Source: Myxococcales bacterium (GTDB lineage Bacteria; Myxococcota_A; Polyangia; Haliangiales; Haliangiaceae). From it: a stretch of 64,000 nt of DNA. The position numbers and the translations under genes are program-made. The notes below the pieces were generated by a model that was given only the letters and a program-made list of their open reading frames with translations, was not told the DNA's origin and ran no database searches. Below, one piece after another: positions 9,770 through 18,708 of the stretch. Positions within the stretch are counted from its first letter, which is position 1. Each line of letters begins with the position of its first letter. The stretch lies in NCBI GenBank assembly GCA_016706545.1, contig JADJJK010000005.1, positions 62,001 to 126,000 of the forward strand, in the 5' to 3' direction.

Positions 9770-10549
9770 ATGGTTCCCGCATGGCCGCGCGTCAGCTACG
9801 TTCCAGGTGGGGGGCAAGCCCACGTTGCGCTGATCATCCTGTCCCATCAGCGATTGCCGGAGCCGCTGCCGGTGTCGCGCAGGAATCACGGCATGCCAGA
9901 AGGGGAGGGCGCGCAGGCGACGGCCATGACGGTGCGCGAGCGCAAGCCCGATCCTGCGGGGTTTCAGGCCGGCCTCATCGAGCCGTTTCTCGAGCTGCTG
10001 AGCAACGATCTGGGCTCCGAGCTCTCCGAGCGCGTCAAGCACTGCGAGTTTGCCTATGTCATCACCTCGGAGCTGGAGGATCCAGATGACCTGGGCCACG
10101 TGCAGGCGGCCTGGGCCCTCGCCAAGTGCGCGTGCGAGCAGCCGGGCGCCGAGGTGGTGATCGATGTCCATGCCGTGCGCGCCCACCTGGCTCCGGATAT
10201 CAGCGAGCTGTCGCCCGAGCGGCCCTTCGAGTTGATGCAGGAGATCTCGCTCTTGTTCGACACGGTGGCGGACGGCAGCGTGGCCGCGTGGACCGCCGGC
10301 ATGCGCAAGTTTGGCCGGCCGGAGGTGATGTTGCTCGGCCTGCCCTCCGAGACCTCCACCGAGGCGGCGTTGGCGCTGCGCGATCTGGCCGCCATGCTGG
10401 CCGCCGGTGAGCGCATCGAGCCCGGCGATCTGGTCACCAACGATGATCTGATGTACGAGGCTCGGGTCGTGCCCGAGGAGGTCTCGCACCTGGTGGATGG
10501 CGAGGCGATCTGGCTCACGCCCTCGTCTCCTGTGCCCGGCCTGGAGTAG
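9770..10549 (+). CDS. Conserved hypothetical, possibly DUF4261-like
   Basis: This is a soluble 259-residue protein with no signal peptide or membrane helix. Its segments include HVALIILSHQRLPEP at the N-terminus and HVQAAWALAKCACEQPGAEV, then WTAGMRKFGRPEVMLLGLP. The alternation of strands with an 'A..A..A' helix and a late Trp is reminiscent of DUF4261, but I cannot confirm the family. The start at 9770 is 50 bp from the divergent ATPase start; a GTG at 9746 is possible. The function is unknown. Confidence 0.65.
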   Translation: MVPAWPRVSYVPGGGQAHVALIILSHQRLPEPLPVSRRNHGMPEGEGAQATAMTVRERKPDPAGFQAGLIEPFLELLSNDLGSELSERVKHCEFAYVITSELEDPDDLGHVQAAWALAKCACEQPGAEVVIDVHAVRAHLAPDISELSPERPFELMQEISLLFDTVADGSVAAWTAGMRKFGRPEVMLLGLPSETSTEAALALRDLAAMLAAGERIEPGDLVTNDDLMYEARVVPEEVSHLVDGEAIWLTPSSPVPGLE

Positions 10550-10643
10550 CCCGGCTTCGCGTCCTGCGCTGCGGCCGGCTTCGCGGCTGGCGCTGCGGCT
10601 CGCGCGCCCGAGGGGCCGCGGCCCTGCTAAGCTAGCGCCGCCC

Positions 10644-11135
10644 ATGTCCATCCAGCTCACGGTCAATGGAATTGCACGTACGGTGGAGGCGCCCCCGGAG
10701 ATGCCTTTGCTGTGGGTGCTGCGCGATCTGCTCGGCCTCACCGGCACCAAGTACGGATGCGGGGTCGCGCAGTGCCGAGCCTGTACCGTGCATGTCGGTG
10801 GCGCGCCGGTGTTCGCGTGCCAGACGCCGATCAGCGCGGTGGGCGCGCAGCCCGTCACCACCATCGAGGGCCTGGGCGCGGCCAAGCTCCACGTGCTGCA
10901 AGAGGCCTGGCTCGCCGAGGACGTGGCGCAGTGCGGGTACTGTCAGCCCGGTCAGCTCATGAGCGCGGCGGCGCTGCTGGCGCAGCACCCGGCTCCCACC
11001 GAGGCGCAGATCGACGAAGCCTTGATGGGCAACCTCTGCCGCTGCGGCACCTATCCGCGCATCCGCAAGGCGATCGCGCGCGTCGCCGCTGGCGGCGCGC
11101 TGGCGCCGGCCCGCGCACAGGACGGCGCGAAGTGA
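10644..11135 (+). CDS. iorA: (2Fe-2S)-binding small subunit, isoquinoline 1-oxidoreductase type
   Basis: This 163-residue protein has the two [2Fe-2S] sites of the xanthine oxidase family small subunit. The plant-type cluster is in GCGVAQCRACTVHVGGAP plus a Cys 12 residues on (FACQTP). The second is QCGYCQPGQLM together with GNLCRCGTYPRIRKAI. It passes electrons from the molybdenum centre of the next gene's product to an external acceptor. The GTG of the large-subunit gene overlaps this stop (GTGA), so the pair is coupled. The actual substrate is unknown, since this subfamily oxidises diverse N-heterocycles and aldehydes. Confidence 0.9.
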   Translation: MSIQLTVNGIARTVEAPPEMPLLWVLRDLLGLTGTKYGCGVAQCRACTVHVGGAPVFACQTPISAVGAQPVTTIEGLGAAKLHVLQEAWLAEDVAQCGYCQPGQLMSAAALLAQHPAPTEAQIDEALMGNLCRCGTYPRIRKAIARVAAGGALAPARAQDGAK

Positions 11136-13510
11136 GCGCGCGCGACCTGTACAAGGAGCTGATCGCCGGGCGCAGCGCGGGCTCACAGGCGCGCGGGCGG
11201 TCTGCTGACATCTCTCGGCGCACGTTCTTGAGCGTCAGCGCCTCGGCCACCGGCGGCCTCTTGCTCGCGGTGTCATGCAAGGGCAAGGACCCGAGCCCCG
11301 GCGCGGCCAGCCCGGGCGCGGCCGAGCCTGCCGCGGACGTCCGGCCGCCCCCGGCAGGCGCGGCGGCAGAGCTCAACGCGTGGATTCACATCGACCACGC
11401 AGATCACGTCACGCTGCGCATCGCGGAGTCGGAGATGGGGCAGGGCATCCTGACCGCGCTGGCGATGATCTTGGCCGAGGAGCTGGACGCGGACTGGAGC
11501 AAGGTCTCCGCCGAGCACGCGCCGTGTGACGCCAGGCGCTACGGCCGGCAAGGCACCGGTGGCTCGTCCAGCATTCGCCAGGGCTGGGAGCCCATGAAGA
11601 AGGCCGGCGCCGCGGCGCGCGCCATGTTGATCGCCGCCGCCGCCGAGCGGCTCGGCGTGCCGGCCAGCGAGCTGACCACCGAGCCGTGCCTGGTGGTGCA
11701 TGCCGCCAGCGGGCGCAAGCTGCCGTACGGCACGCTGGTCGCCGCGGCGGCCCGGCTGCAGCCGCCAGCGGAGCCCACGCTCAAGGACCCCACGACCTAC
11801 CGGCTCGTCGGCAAGTCCATCGCGCGGCTGGACGCGCCGGCCAAGATCACCGGCCAGGCGGTCTATGGCCTCGACGTCCGCGTCCCCGGGATGAAGTTCG
11901 CGGTGGTGGCGCGGCCGCCCGCGCTGGGGAGCAGCGTCGCCTCGTTCGACGCGGCCAAGGCGCTGGCCGTGCCCGGCGTGGAGCAGGTGGTGCAGGTGCC
12001 AGCGGGGGTGGCGGTGATCGCCGCGAACACCTGGGCGGCGCTGCGCGGCCGGGACGCGCTCACCGTGCAGTGGACGCCGGGGACGCACCCGCAGCTCTCC
12101 ACCGCGGGCATCACCGAGACGCTGGCCGCGGCGCTGCGCCCGAGCAAGACCGCAGGCGCGGCGCCGGCCATCGCCAAGGCGCAAGGTAAGGCCGAGGCCA
12201 CGCTGGCCAGGTCCAAGCGGCGCGTGGTCGCCACCTACGAGGCGCCGTACCTGGCGCACGCCACCATGGAGCCGCTCAACTGCACGGTGCATCTCAGCGA
12301 TGGGAAGTGCAAGGTGTGGACCGGCACGCAAGGGCCGACGCGCGCGCAGAGCACGGTGGCCGAGGCGCTCGGCCTGGCGCCGGAGAACGTGGAGATCATC
12401 ACCACGTTCCTCGGCGGCGGCTTTGGCCGGCGCTCGCAGGCGGACTTCGTGAAGGAGGCGGCGCAGGTCGCCAAGCACGTGGCCGCGCCCGTGCAGCTCG
12501 TGTGGACCCGCGAGGATGATCTGCGCGCCGGCTTCTACCGCCCTGCCGCGATGGCGACCATCGAGGCCGCGCTCGACGCGCGCGGCTTCCCCAGCGCGTG
12601 GGTCCACCGCATCGCCTCGCCCTCGATCCTCGAGCAGATGAACGGCCTGGTCGACGGCGTGGATCAGAGCTCGGTGGAGGGCGTGGTCAACTTGCCGTAC
12701 TCGGCGCCGCCCAACGGGTGGCACGGCAAGCCGGCGAACCAGGCGTTCCCGCTGCTGGTGACCTGGGCCAACCCCAAGCTGCCGCTGTCGACCTGGTTCT
12801 GGCGCTCGGTGGGCAGCTCGCAGAACGCGTGGATGGTGGAGTGCTTCGTCGACGAGCTGGCGCGCGCCGCCGGCCAGGATCCGCTGCAGTACCGGCAGAA
12901 GATGCTCCCCGACGGGATGCGCCACCGCCGCGTGCTCGACGAGGTCGCCAGGCTCTCGGGCTGGGGCAAGCCGGTGGCGGAGGGCCACGCCTTGGGCGTG
13001 GCGGTGCATGAGTCCTTCGGTTCCTACGTGGCGGTGGTGGCGGAGGTGTCGCTGGCAGCAGCGGCGGCCGGGGCACCAGGGGCACCAGGGGCACCGGGGG
13101 CAGGGGCACCGGGGGCACCGGCGTCACCGGCGTCAGCGGCGTCAGCGGCACCGGCGAGCCGTGAACCGCGGGTCCACAAGCTCTGGTGCGTGGTGGACGC
13201 AGGCCGCGTGGTCAACCCCAACACCGTCGCCGCGCAGATGGAGAGCGGCCTCATCTATGGCCTGTCTGCCGCGCTCTACGGCAAGATCGACGTGGCCGGC
13301 GGCGCCATCACCACCGCCTCCTTCGCCCAGTACCCGGCGCTCCGCCTGCCGCAGTGCCCCGACATCGAGGTGGTGATCCTCAACAGCAAGGCGGAGCCCG
13401 GCGGCATCGGCGAGCCGTCCACGCCGGTGGTGGCGCCGGCGGTGTGCAACGCGCTCCTGGCGCTCACCGGCCAGCCGGTGCGCAAGCTGCCCATCGCGCC
13501 GGTGACCTGA
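11132..13510 (+). CDS. iorB: Molybdopterin-binding large subunit, isoquinoline 1-oxidoreductase type
   Basis: The protein has about 792 residues. A twin-arginine signal (ISRRTFLSVSASATGG) is followed by a possible lipobox (LLLAVSC), so the enzyme is probably exported folded and may be membrane-anchored. Family motifs are MGQGILTALAMILAEELDA, GTGGSSSIRQGWE, TFLGGGFGRRSQADF and the active-site Glu region GGIGEPSTPVVAPAVCNALL. Residues about 640-680 are a Gly-Ala-Pro and Ala-Ser-Pro low-complexity insertion just before HKLWCVVDAGRVVNPNT; it keeps frame and is discussed as a finding. The start is GTG, overlapping the small-subunit stop. Confidence 0.92.
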   Translation: MSARDLYKELIAGRSAGSQARGRSADISRRTFLSVSASATGGLLLAVSCKGKDPSPGAASPGAAEPAADVRPPPAGAAAELNAWIHIDHADHVTLRIAESEMGQGILTALAMILAEELDADWSKVSAEHAPCDARRYGRQGTGGSSSIRQGWEPMKKAGAAARAMLIAAAAERLGVPASELTTEPCLVVHAASGRKLPYGTLVAAAARLQPPAEPTLKDPTTYRLVGKSIARLDAPAKITGQAVYGLDVRVPGMKFAVVARPPALGSSVASFDAAKALAVPGVEQVVQVPAGVAVIAANTWAALRGRDALTVQWTPGTHPQLSTAGITETLAAALRPSKTAGAAPAIAKAQGKAEATLARSKRRVVATYEAPYLAHATMEPLNCTVHLSDGKCKVWTGTQGPTRAQSTVAEALGLAPENVEIITTFLGGGFGRRSQADFVKEAAQVAKHVAAPVQLVWTREDDLRAGFYRPAAMATIEAALDARGFPSAWVHRIASPSILEQMNGLVDGVDQSSVEGVVNLPYSAPPNGWHGKPANQAFPLLVTWANPKLPLSTWFWRSVGSSQNAWMVECFVDELARAAGQDPLQYRQKMLPDGMRHRRVLDEVARLSGWGKPVAEGHALGVAVHESFGSYVAVVAEVSLAAAAAGAPGAPGAPGAGAPGAPASPASAASAAPASREPRVHKLWCVVDAGRVVNPNTVAAQMESGLIYGLSAALYGKIDVAGGAITTASFAQYPALRLPQCPDIEVVILNSKAEPGGIGEPSTPVVAPAVCNALLALTGQPVRKLPIAPVT

Positions 13511-13544
13511 GCTGGCCTGCCGCCGCGCCGCGCGGGCTACCGTC

Positions 13545-13640
13545 GCTGCTGGTCACTGCAGCAGCGACGGCGCGATGGCGCAGCGCCGGCGCAGCGATGT
13601 TGCAGCGACGGCGCAGCGACGGCGCAGCGATGGCGCAGCG
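13545..13640. repeat. Degenerate tandem repeat, GCAGCGACGGC-like unit
   Basis: Between two convergent genes the sequence is built from degenerate copies of an 11-12 bp unit of the form GGCGCAGCGACG. About eight copies are visible. No gene is apparent here. Confidence 0.7.
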
Positions 13641-14630
13641 CTACGGCGTCACCCGGATACAGCTCTCGTAGAAGGCCTCGCCCAGCCGCTCGTCGCGCTG
13701 GACGATCCACACCGCGGCGTCCACCGGCTCGGTGACGCGCTTGGGCTCCGGCGCGCGGAAGGTGTTGTCCACGCCGGGCAGGTTGCCAAACACGTCGCGC
13801 TTGCCGCCGGACCCCTGCGACGAGAACGTGCCGCCGGAGGTGTACCAGGAGTACTCGATGGTCTCGGTGAACTGCCGGATCTCGCCTTCGAACGTGGGCA
13901 CCACGTAGGCCTCACGCAGGCCCGCGGGCTCCACCGGGGTGATGGCCACGCGCTCCCCCGCGCGCACCGTGAGCGGCGCGGCCTGATCCACGCAGCGGCC
14001 TTGCTGCAGGGGCACTTCGTCACCATCGCCCACCCGCGCGGTCAGCCCGGTCAGGCTCGGGTTGCGGTTGGCGGTGCGGGTGGCAGGCACCCGCGCGGCG
14101 AAGCGGATGCGCTTGCCGGCGTAGAGCTCGGGCTCGCCGTCGGCCTCCAGCTTCCACTCCACCAGGAGGTCGATGCCGGAGAACCCGGCCAGCGGATCTG
14201 CCTCGATCGCGCTCTGCAAGACCAGCAGCAACGGCAGCGTGGGCTCCAGGCGCGTACACATGGAGGGCCGCGGCACGGTCTGCTCGGGGTCCGGCGTGGT
14301 GCCCGCCGCGAGCAGCAGCTTGGGCCGGGTCTCGTCGCAGCGGACATCGACGTCCTCGACGCAGACCGTGAAGCTCCAGCGCACCTCGCGATGCAGCGGA
14401 TCGCCGGTCAGGCCGCAGATGTCGACCGGGCGCAGCAGCGCCAGCAGGTCCTGCGGGCTGGGCAGCCGCATCGGGTCGATGTCCAGCACCTGCTCGGGCG
14501 GCTCTGCCACCACGGCGAGCGGGCGCAGGTCGAGGACCTCGGTGGGGTTCTGGAAGCCCGGATCACACGCCGCGAAGAGCGCGATCGTCGCCCCTCCTAG
14601 GCAGAGCACAGGATATCGAGCCTTCACCAT
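13641..14630 (-). CDS. Lipoprotein encoded with TonB-dependent receptor
   Basis: The protein has 329 residues. The N-terminus MVKARYPVLCLGGATIALFA is followed by Ala-Cys-Asp, a lipoprotein signal, so it is probably anchored to a membrane. Six or more cysteines are scattered through a region of alternating strands (DICGLTGDPLHREVRWSF, VCVEDVDVRCDETRPK), suggesting disulphides outside the cytoplasm. No family is recognised. The ATG at 14630 lies in ATGGTGA, whose TGA is the stop of the upstream TonB-dependent receptor gene, so the two are coupled and the lipoprotein may be a partner of that receptor. Confidence 0.8.
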   Translation of the reverse strand: MVKARYPVLCLGGATIALFAACDPGFQNPTEVLDLRPLAVVAEPPEQVLDIDPMRLPSPQDLLALLRPVDICGLTGDPLHREVRWSFTVCVEDVDVRCDETRPKLLLAAGTTPDPEQTVPRPSMCTRLEPTLPLLLVLQSAIEADPLAGFSGIDLLVEWKLEADGEPELYAGKRIRFAARVPATRTANRNPSLTGLTARVGDGDEVPLQQGRCVDQAAPLTVRAGERVAITPVEPAGLREAYVVPTFEGEIRQFTETIEYSWYTSGGTFSSQGSGGKRDVFGNLPGVDNTFRAPEPKRVTEPVDAAVWIVQRDERLGEAFYESCIRVTP

Positions 14631-17335
14631 TGGCCCCTCACTCCCAGCGTGGGCAAAAACGGGACGCTGGTCACGCGCGCCGAGTCGCGGAAGCGATAGT
14701 CGTACCGCGTGGCCTCCACGTTCTGGCTGTTGTAGAGGTTCTGGACATCGAGGTACAGGCCGATGCTCCAGGTGTGGAAGAGCCACGTCCGCTCGGCGCG
14801 GACGTCGAGCTGGTGGAAGGCCGGGGTGCGGCGCGAGCGGATGTCGGTGCGCACCGGGTTGTAGCGGCCGGCGTCCGCGTCGAAGTTGGCGCCGGTCACC
14901 GGGGTCTCGGGCCGGCCGCTGGTCAGGCGGAAGCGCAGGCCCAGCTCGAAGCCCGCGCCCGGCTTCCAGCTCGCGACCGCGTTCAAGGTGTGCGGCTGAT
15001 CAAAGTTGGTGGCGGTGGTGGGGCCGTCGCCGCGCTGCTGGGTGGACTTGGCGAAGGTATAGGACAGCCAGCCGTAGGCGCGCTCGCTGACCTCGCGCCG
15101 GAGCAGGACCTCGAAGCCATAGGCGCGGCGGTAGCTGTCGTTGCTGAAGTTTATCTGTGTGAAGGTGCCGTCCTCGTTCTGGACGCGGTCGCCCTCGAAG
15201 ATCACCAGGTTGTCGCGATCGATGTAGTAGAACTCGCCGTCGAAGGACCACAGCTTGTCCGGCTTCCACTCGGCGCCGACGCCGTAGTGGGTGCCCAGCT
15301 CCTGCTCGATGGAGGGCGTGCCAAACTGCGGATCGAACGCCTCGGGCTGCGGCGGCTGATGGAACAGGCCCAGGTAGGCCTTGCCGGTCCAGCCCTGGCC
15401 GAGCTGATAGCGCGCCGACAGCCGCGGGTCGAACGACGAGCGAAAGTTGCCGTCGAGGTTGTAGGCATCGAGGCGCAGGCTCGGCACCACCCGCAGGCGC
15501 GACGTCACGTCGATGCCCAGATCGACGTACGCGCCCACCGCGAGCTCCTCGGTGCCGCGCAAGGTCAGCTCGGGAGGCGTGTCGATGTCGTTGCCGTTGC
15601 GGACGTCGTCGTTGATCGGCACCAGCGCCTCGTACGAGGTCACCCGCGACAGCAGGTCAAGGCCGGTGTCGAGCGTCAGGCGCCCCGCCAGGCCCGCGCC
15701 GCCGAGCTTGCCGCTGACCCGCGCGCGATACGACAGCGCGGTCTGGCTGATGTCCACGCTGGTGAACGGGCCGGCGGCCTCGGCCTGGCCGCCCGCGAAG
15801 CTCACGCTGTCGCGGCCATAGGCCGGGCTCATCGACAGCGAGAGGGTGCGGCTGATCGGCCGCCGGTAGGTGCCGATCAAGCGAAAGAAGCGGATCGCGC
15901 TGTTGAGGTTCAGCGACTCCTCGTCGTCCGGGTCATCGCTGAGCACGTCGAGCGTATCGGCAGAGCCCAACAGCGTGACGCTGAGCTTGCCCTCGCTGCG
16001 GAGGTCCACGTCCAGGCGCGCCTGGTAGTCGTAGTACACCGGCACCACCACCTGGCCGTTGTCCGGCAAGACCAGCGGCAAGAACACGTCGATGTAGGAG
16101 CGCCGCCCGGCCACCGAGAGCATCACCCGCTTGCCCAGCGGCGCGCGCAGGTAGCCGCCAGAGTCGAGGAAGTCCACGTCCGCCGAGCCGTGTACCCCGT
16201 CGGTGGCGGCCGGGCGCGTCTCGATGGCCACCACGCCGCCGTGGTGACGACCAAAGCGCCCGGGGAAGCCGCCGGGGTACAGATCGATCGACTCGATCAT
16301 CTCGGCGTTGATGATCGAGGGTCCGCCCAGGAAGTGGAACAAGAGCGGCACCTCGTGGCCATCGATGAACACGCCGGTGTCGTCCGGGTTGGAGCCCCGG
16401 ATGAGCAAGAGGCCCAGGCCAAAGGGCGTGCGCGCCACCCCGGGCAGCGACTGGATGACCCGGATCGGATCGCCGAAGGTGCCGGGCACGGAGGTGAGCT
16501 GTTGCCGCCGCAGGGTCCGACGGGTGACCTCCAGCACCTCGCGCGCGCCCTCCACCACGGTCTCGTACGGGTTGCCGCCGCGCGGCCTCGCCCACAGCCG
16601 GATCTCGAGCTGCTCGCCCTTGATCAGCTCGATGGGGCGCTCCAGGCGATCGAAGCGGTCGCCGACGGCGATCACGCGGTAGGTGCCAGGCGGCACGCCG
16701 TGAAAGTAGAAGTCGCCGCGCTCGCCGGTCACCGCGTCGAGCCCAAGCTCGGCGATGGACACGGTCACCCCGGCTTGCTTGCTGCGCGTGCCGCGCTCCA
16801 CCACTTCGCCCTGCAACGTGATGGGCGCGCTCATGCGCCCCGCGTGGTTGGGCGGGCCATCGCTCACCTGGTTGCCGCCGGAGAAGTCCGGCTCAGGCTC
16901 TGGCTCTGGCGCCTCTTCGATCACGAAGTTGATGGCGGTCTCCACCGCGATGGCGGCCGGCTTGCCGTCGATCTCGGCGGGGGAGAACACGTACTGCATG
17001 GCGGCGGCCACCGCGGCTTCGTCGAAGCCGTCGCCCACCGGCTCCAGCACGTCGACCTTGGTGACCACGCCGACCTCGTCGAGGTGGAGCTTGATCTTGA
17101 CCACCGCCTGCTTGCCAGCGGCCAGCGCCGCCGGCGGGTAGTCCGGCGCCGCGGCCTGCAGCAGCTCCGGCGGTCTGGTGACCTGCGGCGCGGGCGCCGG
17201 GGCCGCTGGCTTGGCCTCGGGGGCGCGCGCGTCATCGGCGCGGGCCGCCTCGGCGCAGCAGAGCGAGAGGAGCGCGGCCAGGCAGCCATGCGCCAAGCGG
17301 GCCGGGGCCGCGGCAGCTCGGCGCGTGGGCTTCAT
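14624..17335 (-). CDS. TonB-dependent receptor with N-terminal TonB_C-like domain
   Basis: The protein has 903 residues. After a signal peptide ending around AEAARA, residues about 55-145 (PDYPPAALAAGKQAVVKIKL onward, with VTKVDVLEPVGDGFDEAAV) resemble the C-terminal domain of TonB itself. A carboxypeptidase-regulatory-like domain (GDFYFHGVPPGTYRVIAVGD) follows, then a plug (RVIQSLPGVARTPFG, LLIRGSNPDDTGVFIDGHEV) and a 22-strand-type barrel ending in an aromatic residue (GVRGQW). It probably imports a large or chelated substrate through the outer membrane; the ligand is unknown. The downstream lipoprotein overlaps it. Confidence 0.9.
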   Translation of the reverse strand: MKPTRRAAAAPARLAHGCLAALLSLCCAEAARADDARAPEAKPAAPAPAPQVTRPPELLQAAAPDYPPAALAAGKQAVVKIKLHLDEVGVVTKVDVLEPVGDGFDEAAVAAAMQYVFSPAEIDGKPAAIAVETAINFVIEEAPEPEPEPDFSGGNQVSDGPPNHAGRMSAPITLQGEVVERGTRSKQAGVTVSIAELGLDAVTGERGDFYFHGVPPGTYRVIAVGDRFDRLERPIELIKGEQLEIRLWARPRGGNPYETVVEGAREVLEVTRRTLRRQQLTSVPGTFGDPIRVIQSLPGVARTPFGLGLLLIRGSNPDDTGVFIDGHEVPLLFHFLGGPSIINAEMIESIDLYPGGFPGRFGRHHGGVVAIETRPAATDGVHGSADVDFLDSGGYLRAPLGKRVMLSVAGRRSYIDVFLPLVLPDNGQVVVPVYYDYQARLDVDLRSEGKLSVTLLGSADTLDVLSDDPDDEESLNLNSAIRFFRLIGTYRRPISRTLSLSMSPAYGRDSVSFAGGQAEAAGPFTSVDISQTALSYRARVSGKLGGAGLAGRLTLDTGLDLLSRVTSYEALVPINDDVRNGNDIDTPPELTLRGTEELAVGAYVDLGIDVTSRLRVVPSLRLDAYNLDGNFRSSFDPRLSARYQLGQGWTGKAYLGLFHQPPQPEAFDPQFGTPSIEQELGTHYGVGAEWKPDKLWSFDGEFYYIDRDNLVIFEGDRVQNEDGTFTQINFSNDSYRRAYGFEVLLRREVSERAYGWLSYTFAKSTQQRGDGPTTATNFDQPHTLNAVASWKPGAGFELGLRFRLTSGRPETPVTGANFDADAGRYNPVRTDIRSRRTPAFHQLDVRAERTWLFHTWSIGLYLDVQNLYNSQNVEATRYDYRFRDSARVTSVPFLPTLGVRGQW

Positions 17336-17457
17336 CGCAGGCTAGCGTAGCCGCGGCGCTGGCAAAGACAAGGCGCCCGGCGCAGAGCTGCTTGCACGTG
17401 ATGTCCAGGTCACGTTCCTCGTCACGGCGACCTCCGCTCTCGCCGGCAGGTGCGCGG

Positions 17458-18408
17458 CTACGCCGCGACCGTGGTGCGCAGGTGGACGAGCAGCTTGCCC
17501 AGGAGCCCGCGCACCGCGTTGTCGATGGCGTCCTTGCGGAGCTGCGGCAGGTAGCTCCAGTTGAACCCCTTGCGCGGCACCGTGACCTTGGCGCCGCCGG
17601 TCAACATCGAGAGCATCTTGCCGGAGTCGTCGGAGATGACCAGGCGCAGCTCGGTCTCCACCTCGAGCATGTTGCCCTTGGCGCGCAAGGACATCTTCAC
17701 CACCGAGGCGTCCACCGCGCGCGGCTGCAGGCTCAGGCGCCTGGCCACCGCGGCGGTGGCGGTGACCAGCGGCGCAGCGGCGAGCCCGCCGGTCATGGCG
17801 GCGCGCAGGAGCTCGGCGTGCGTGGTGCGCGTCTTCTTGTCGGCGCGGCCCGGCGAGTCGTCGTTGCACGACTTCACCACCACGTAGAGATCGGGGTTGT
17901 GCTCGGTGGCGCGGGCGTCTCGGCCAAAGCCGGCCTTGCTCTCTGCGGCGGCGCGGACCTCCGCGCTCTCCTCGGAGAGGCCGTTGGCCTTGATGATGGC
18001 GCGGATCGCCTCGCGCGCACGAGCGCGCACCGTCTCCACCTCGTCGCCGGTGGCCTGGCGCAGCGGCGCCAGCGCCGACTTCTGCTCCAGCTTGCCAAGC
18101 GCCGCCGCGGCCAGCGCGCGCACGGTGGGGCTCGGGTCCGCCAGCGCGGTCACCAGCGGACGAACGGCCTGGCGGTCGCCCAGCCGGGCCAGCGCCGCGA
18201 TGGCGCTGAGCTTGGTCTTCTCGTTGGAGGAGGGGCGCGCCAGCAGCTCGCCGAGCTGCTGCACGCGATCGGCTGGGCTCGGCGAGCGCTCGGCGGCGGG
18301 CGCCGGGGCTCGCGTCGCCACGCGCTCTGCGCCCGCGGGGGTGGTGAGCAGCGTGACGGCCAGGACCGCAAGGGTCCAGGTCGCGGCGACCTTCGAGAAC
18401 CGGCGCAT
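17458..18408 (-). CDS. Exported HEAT-repeat protein
   Basis: The protein has 316 residues. A signal peptide (WTLAVLAVTLLTTPAGAE) is followed by HEAT/PBS-lyase-like repeats (SAIAALARLGDRQAVRPLV, TVRALAAAALGKLEQKSAL) to about residue 140. A C-terminal domain of strands and helices begins near HNPDLYVVVKSC and includes SLRAKGNMLEVETELRLVIS. It probably acts in the periplasm as a protein-interaction scaffold. The ATG at 18408 has an AGGAG five bases upstream; a longer open frame continues upstream but without a signal peptide. A perfect palindrome lies 36 bp upstream. Confidence 0.85.
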   Translation of the reverse strand: MRRFSKVAATWTLAVLAVTLLTTPAGAERVATRAPAPAAERSPSPADRVQQLGELLARPSSNEKTKLSAIAALARLGDRQAVRPLVTALADPSPTVRALAAAALGKLEQKSALAPLRQATGDEVETVRARAREAIRAIIKANGLSEESAEVRAAAESKAGFGRDARATEHNPDLYVVVKSCNDDSPGRADKKTRTTHAELLRAAMTGGLAAAPLVTATAAVARRLSLQPRAVDASVVKMSLRAKGNMLEVETELRLVISDDSGKMLSMLTGGAKVTVPRKGFNWSYLPQLRKDAIDNAVRGLLGKLLVHLRTTVAA

Positions 18409-18708
18409 GTTGGCTCCTGGGCGCATGGCCTTCATTAAGGGCCCGACCGATCGGTCCGTCAACGTTTTTGCTGTCGCGAGGAAGATGACCAGATATCGAA
18501 GGCAGTTACCGCCGCACGAGAGGTGCAGGAAGCGACGCGCTCGCGCGCTCGGTAGAAGGTGCATGTAGTCATTCCACCCTGGCTGACGGAGCCGGGAAAA
18601 AAGTGGGTTCCGTGGCAGAGATCTTCCTACGCTTCGCGGCACGGTCGTACACAACTCTCCTCCTTCGCGCTCCGGCCGACCCTGCTCGGTGTACGATCTG
18701 CCAACCTC
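18409..18708. promoter_or_regulatory. Divergent intergenic region with GACCGATCGGTC palindrome
   Basis: This 300-bp gap separates the HEAT-repeat gene from the divergent membrane-anchored gene. At 18445-18456 it contains the perfect 12-bp palindrome GACCGATCGGTC, the form of many TetR-family operators, placed 36 bp before the HEAT gene start where it could overlap a promoter. No TetR-type regulator gene is in the window. Nothing else is recognised in the gap. Confidence 0.5.

Noticed and set aside
14630..17350. 906-residue plus-strand ORF
   Set aside because: It is antisense to the TonB-dependent receptor, which has clear signal, plug and barrel motifs.
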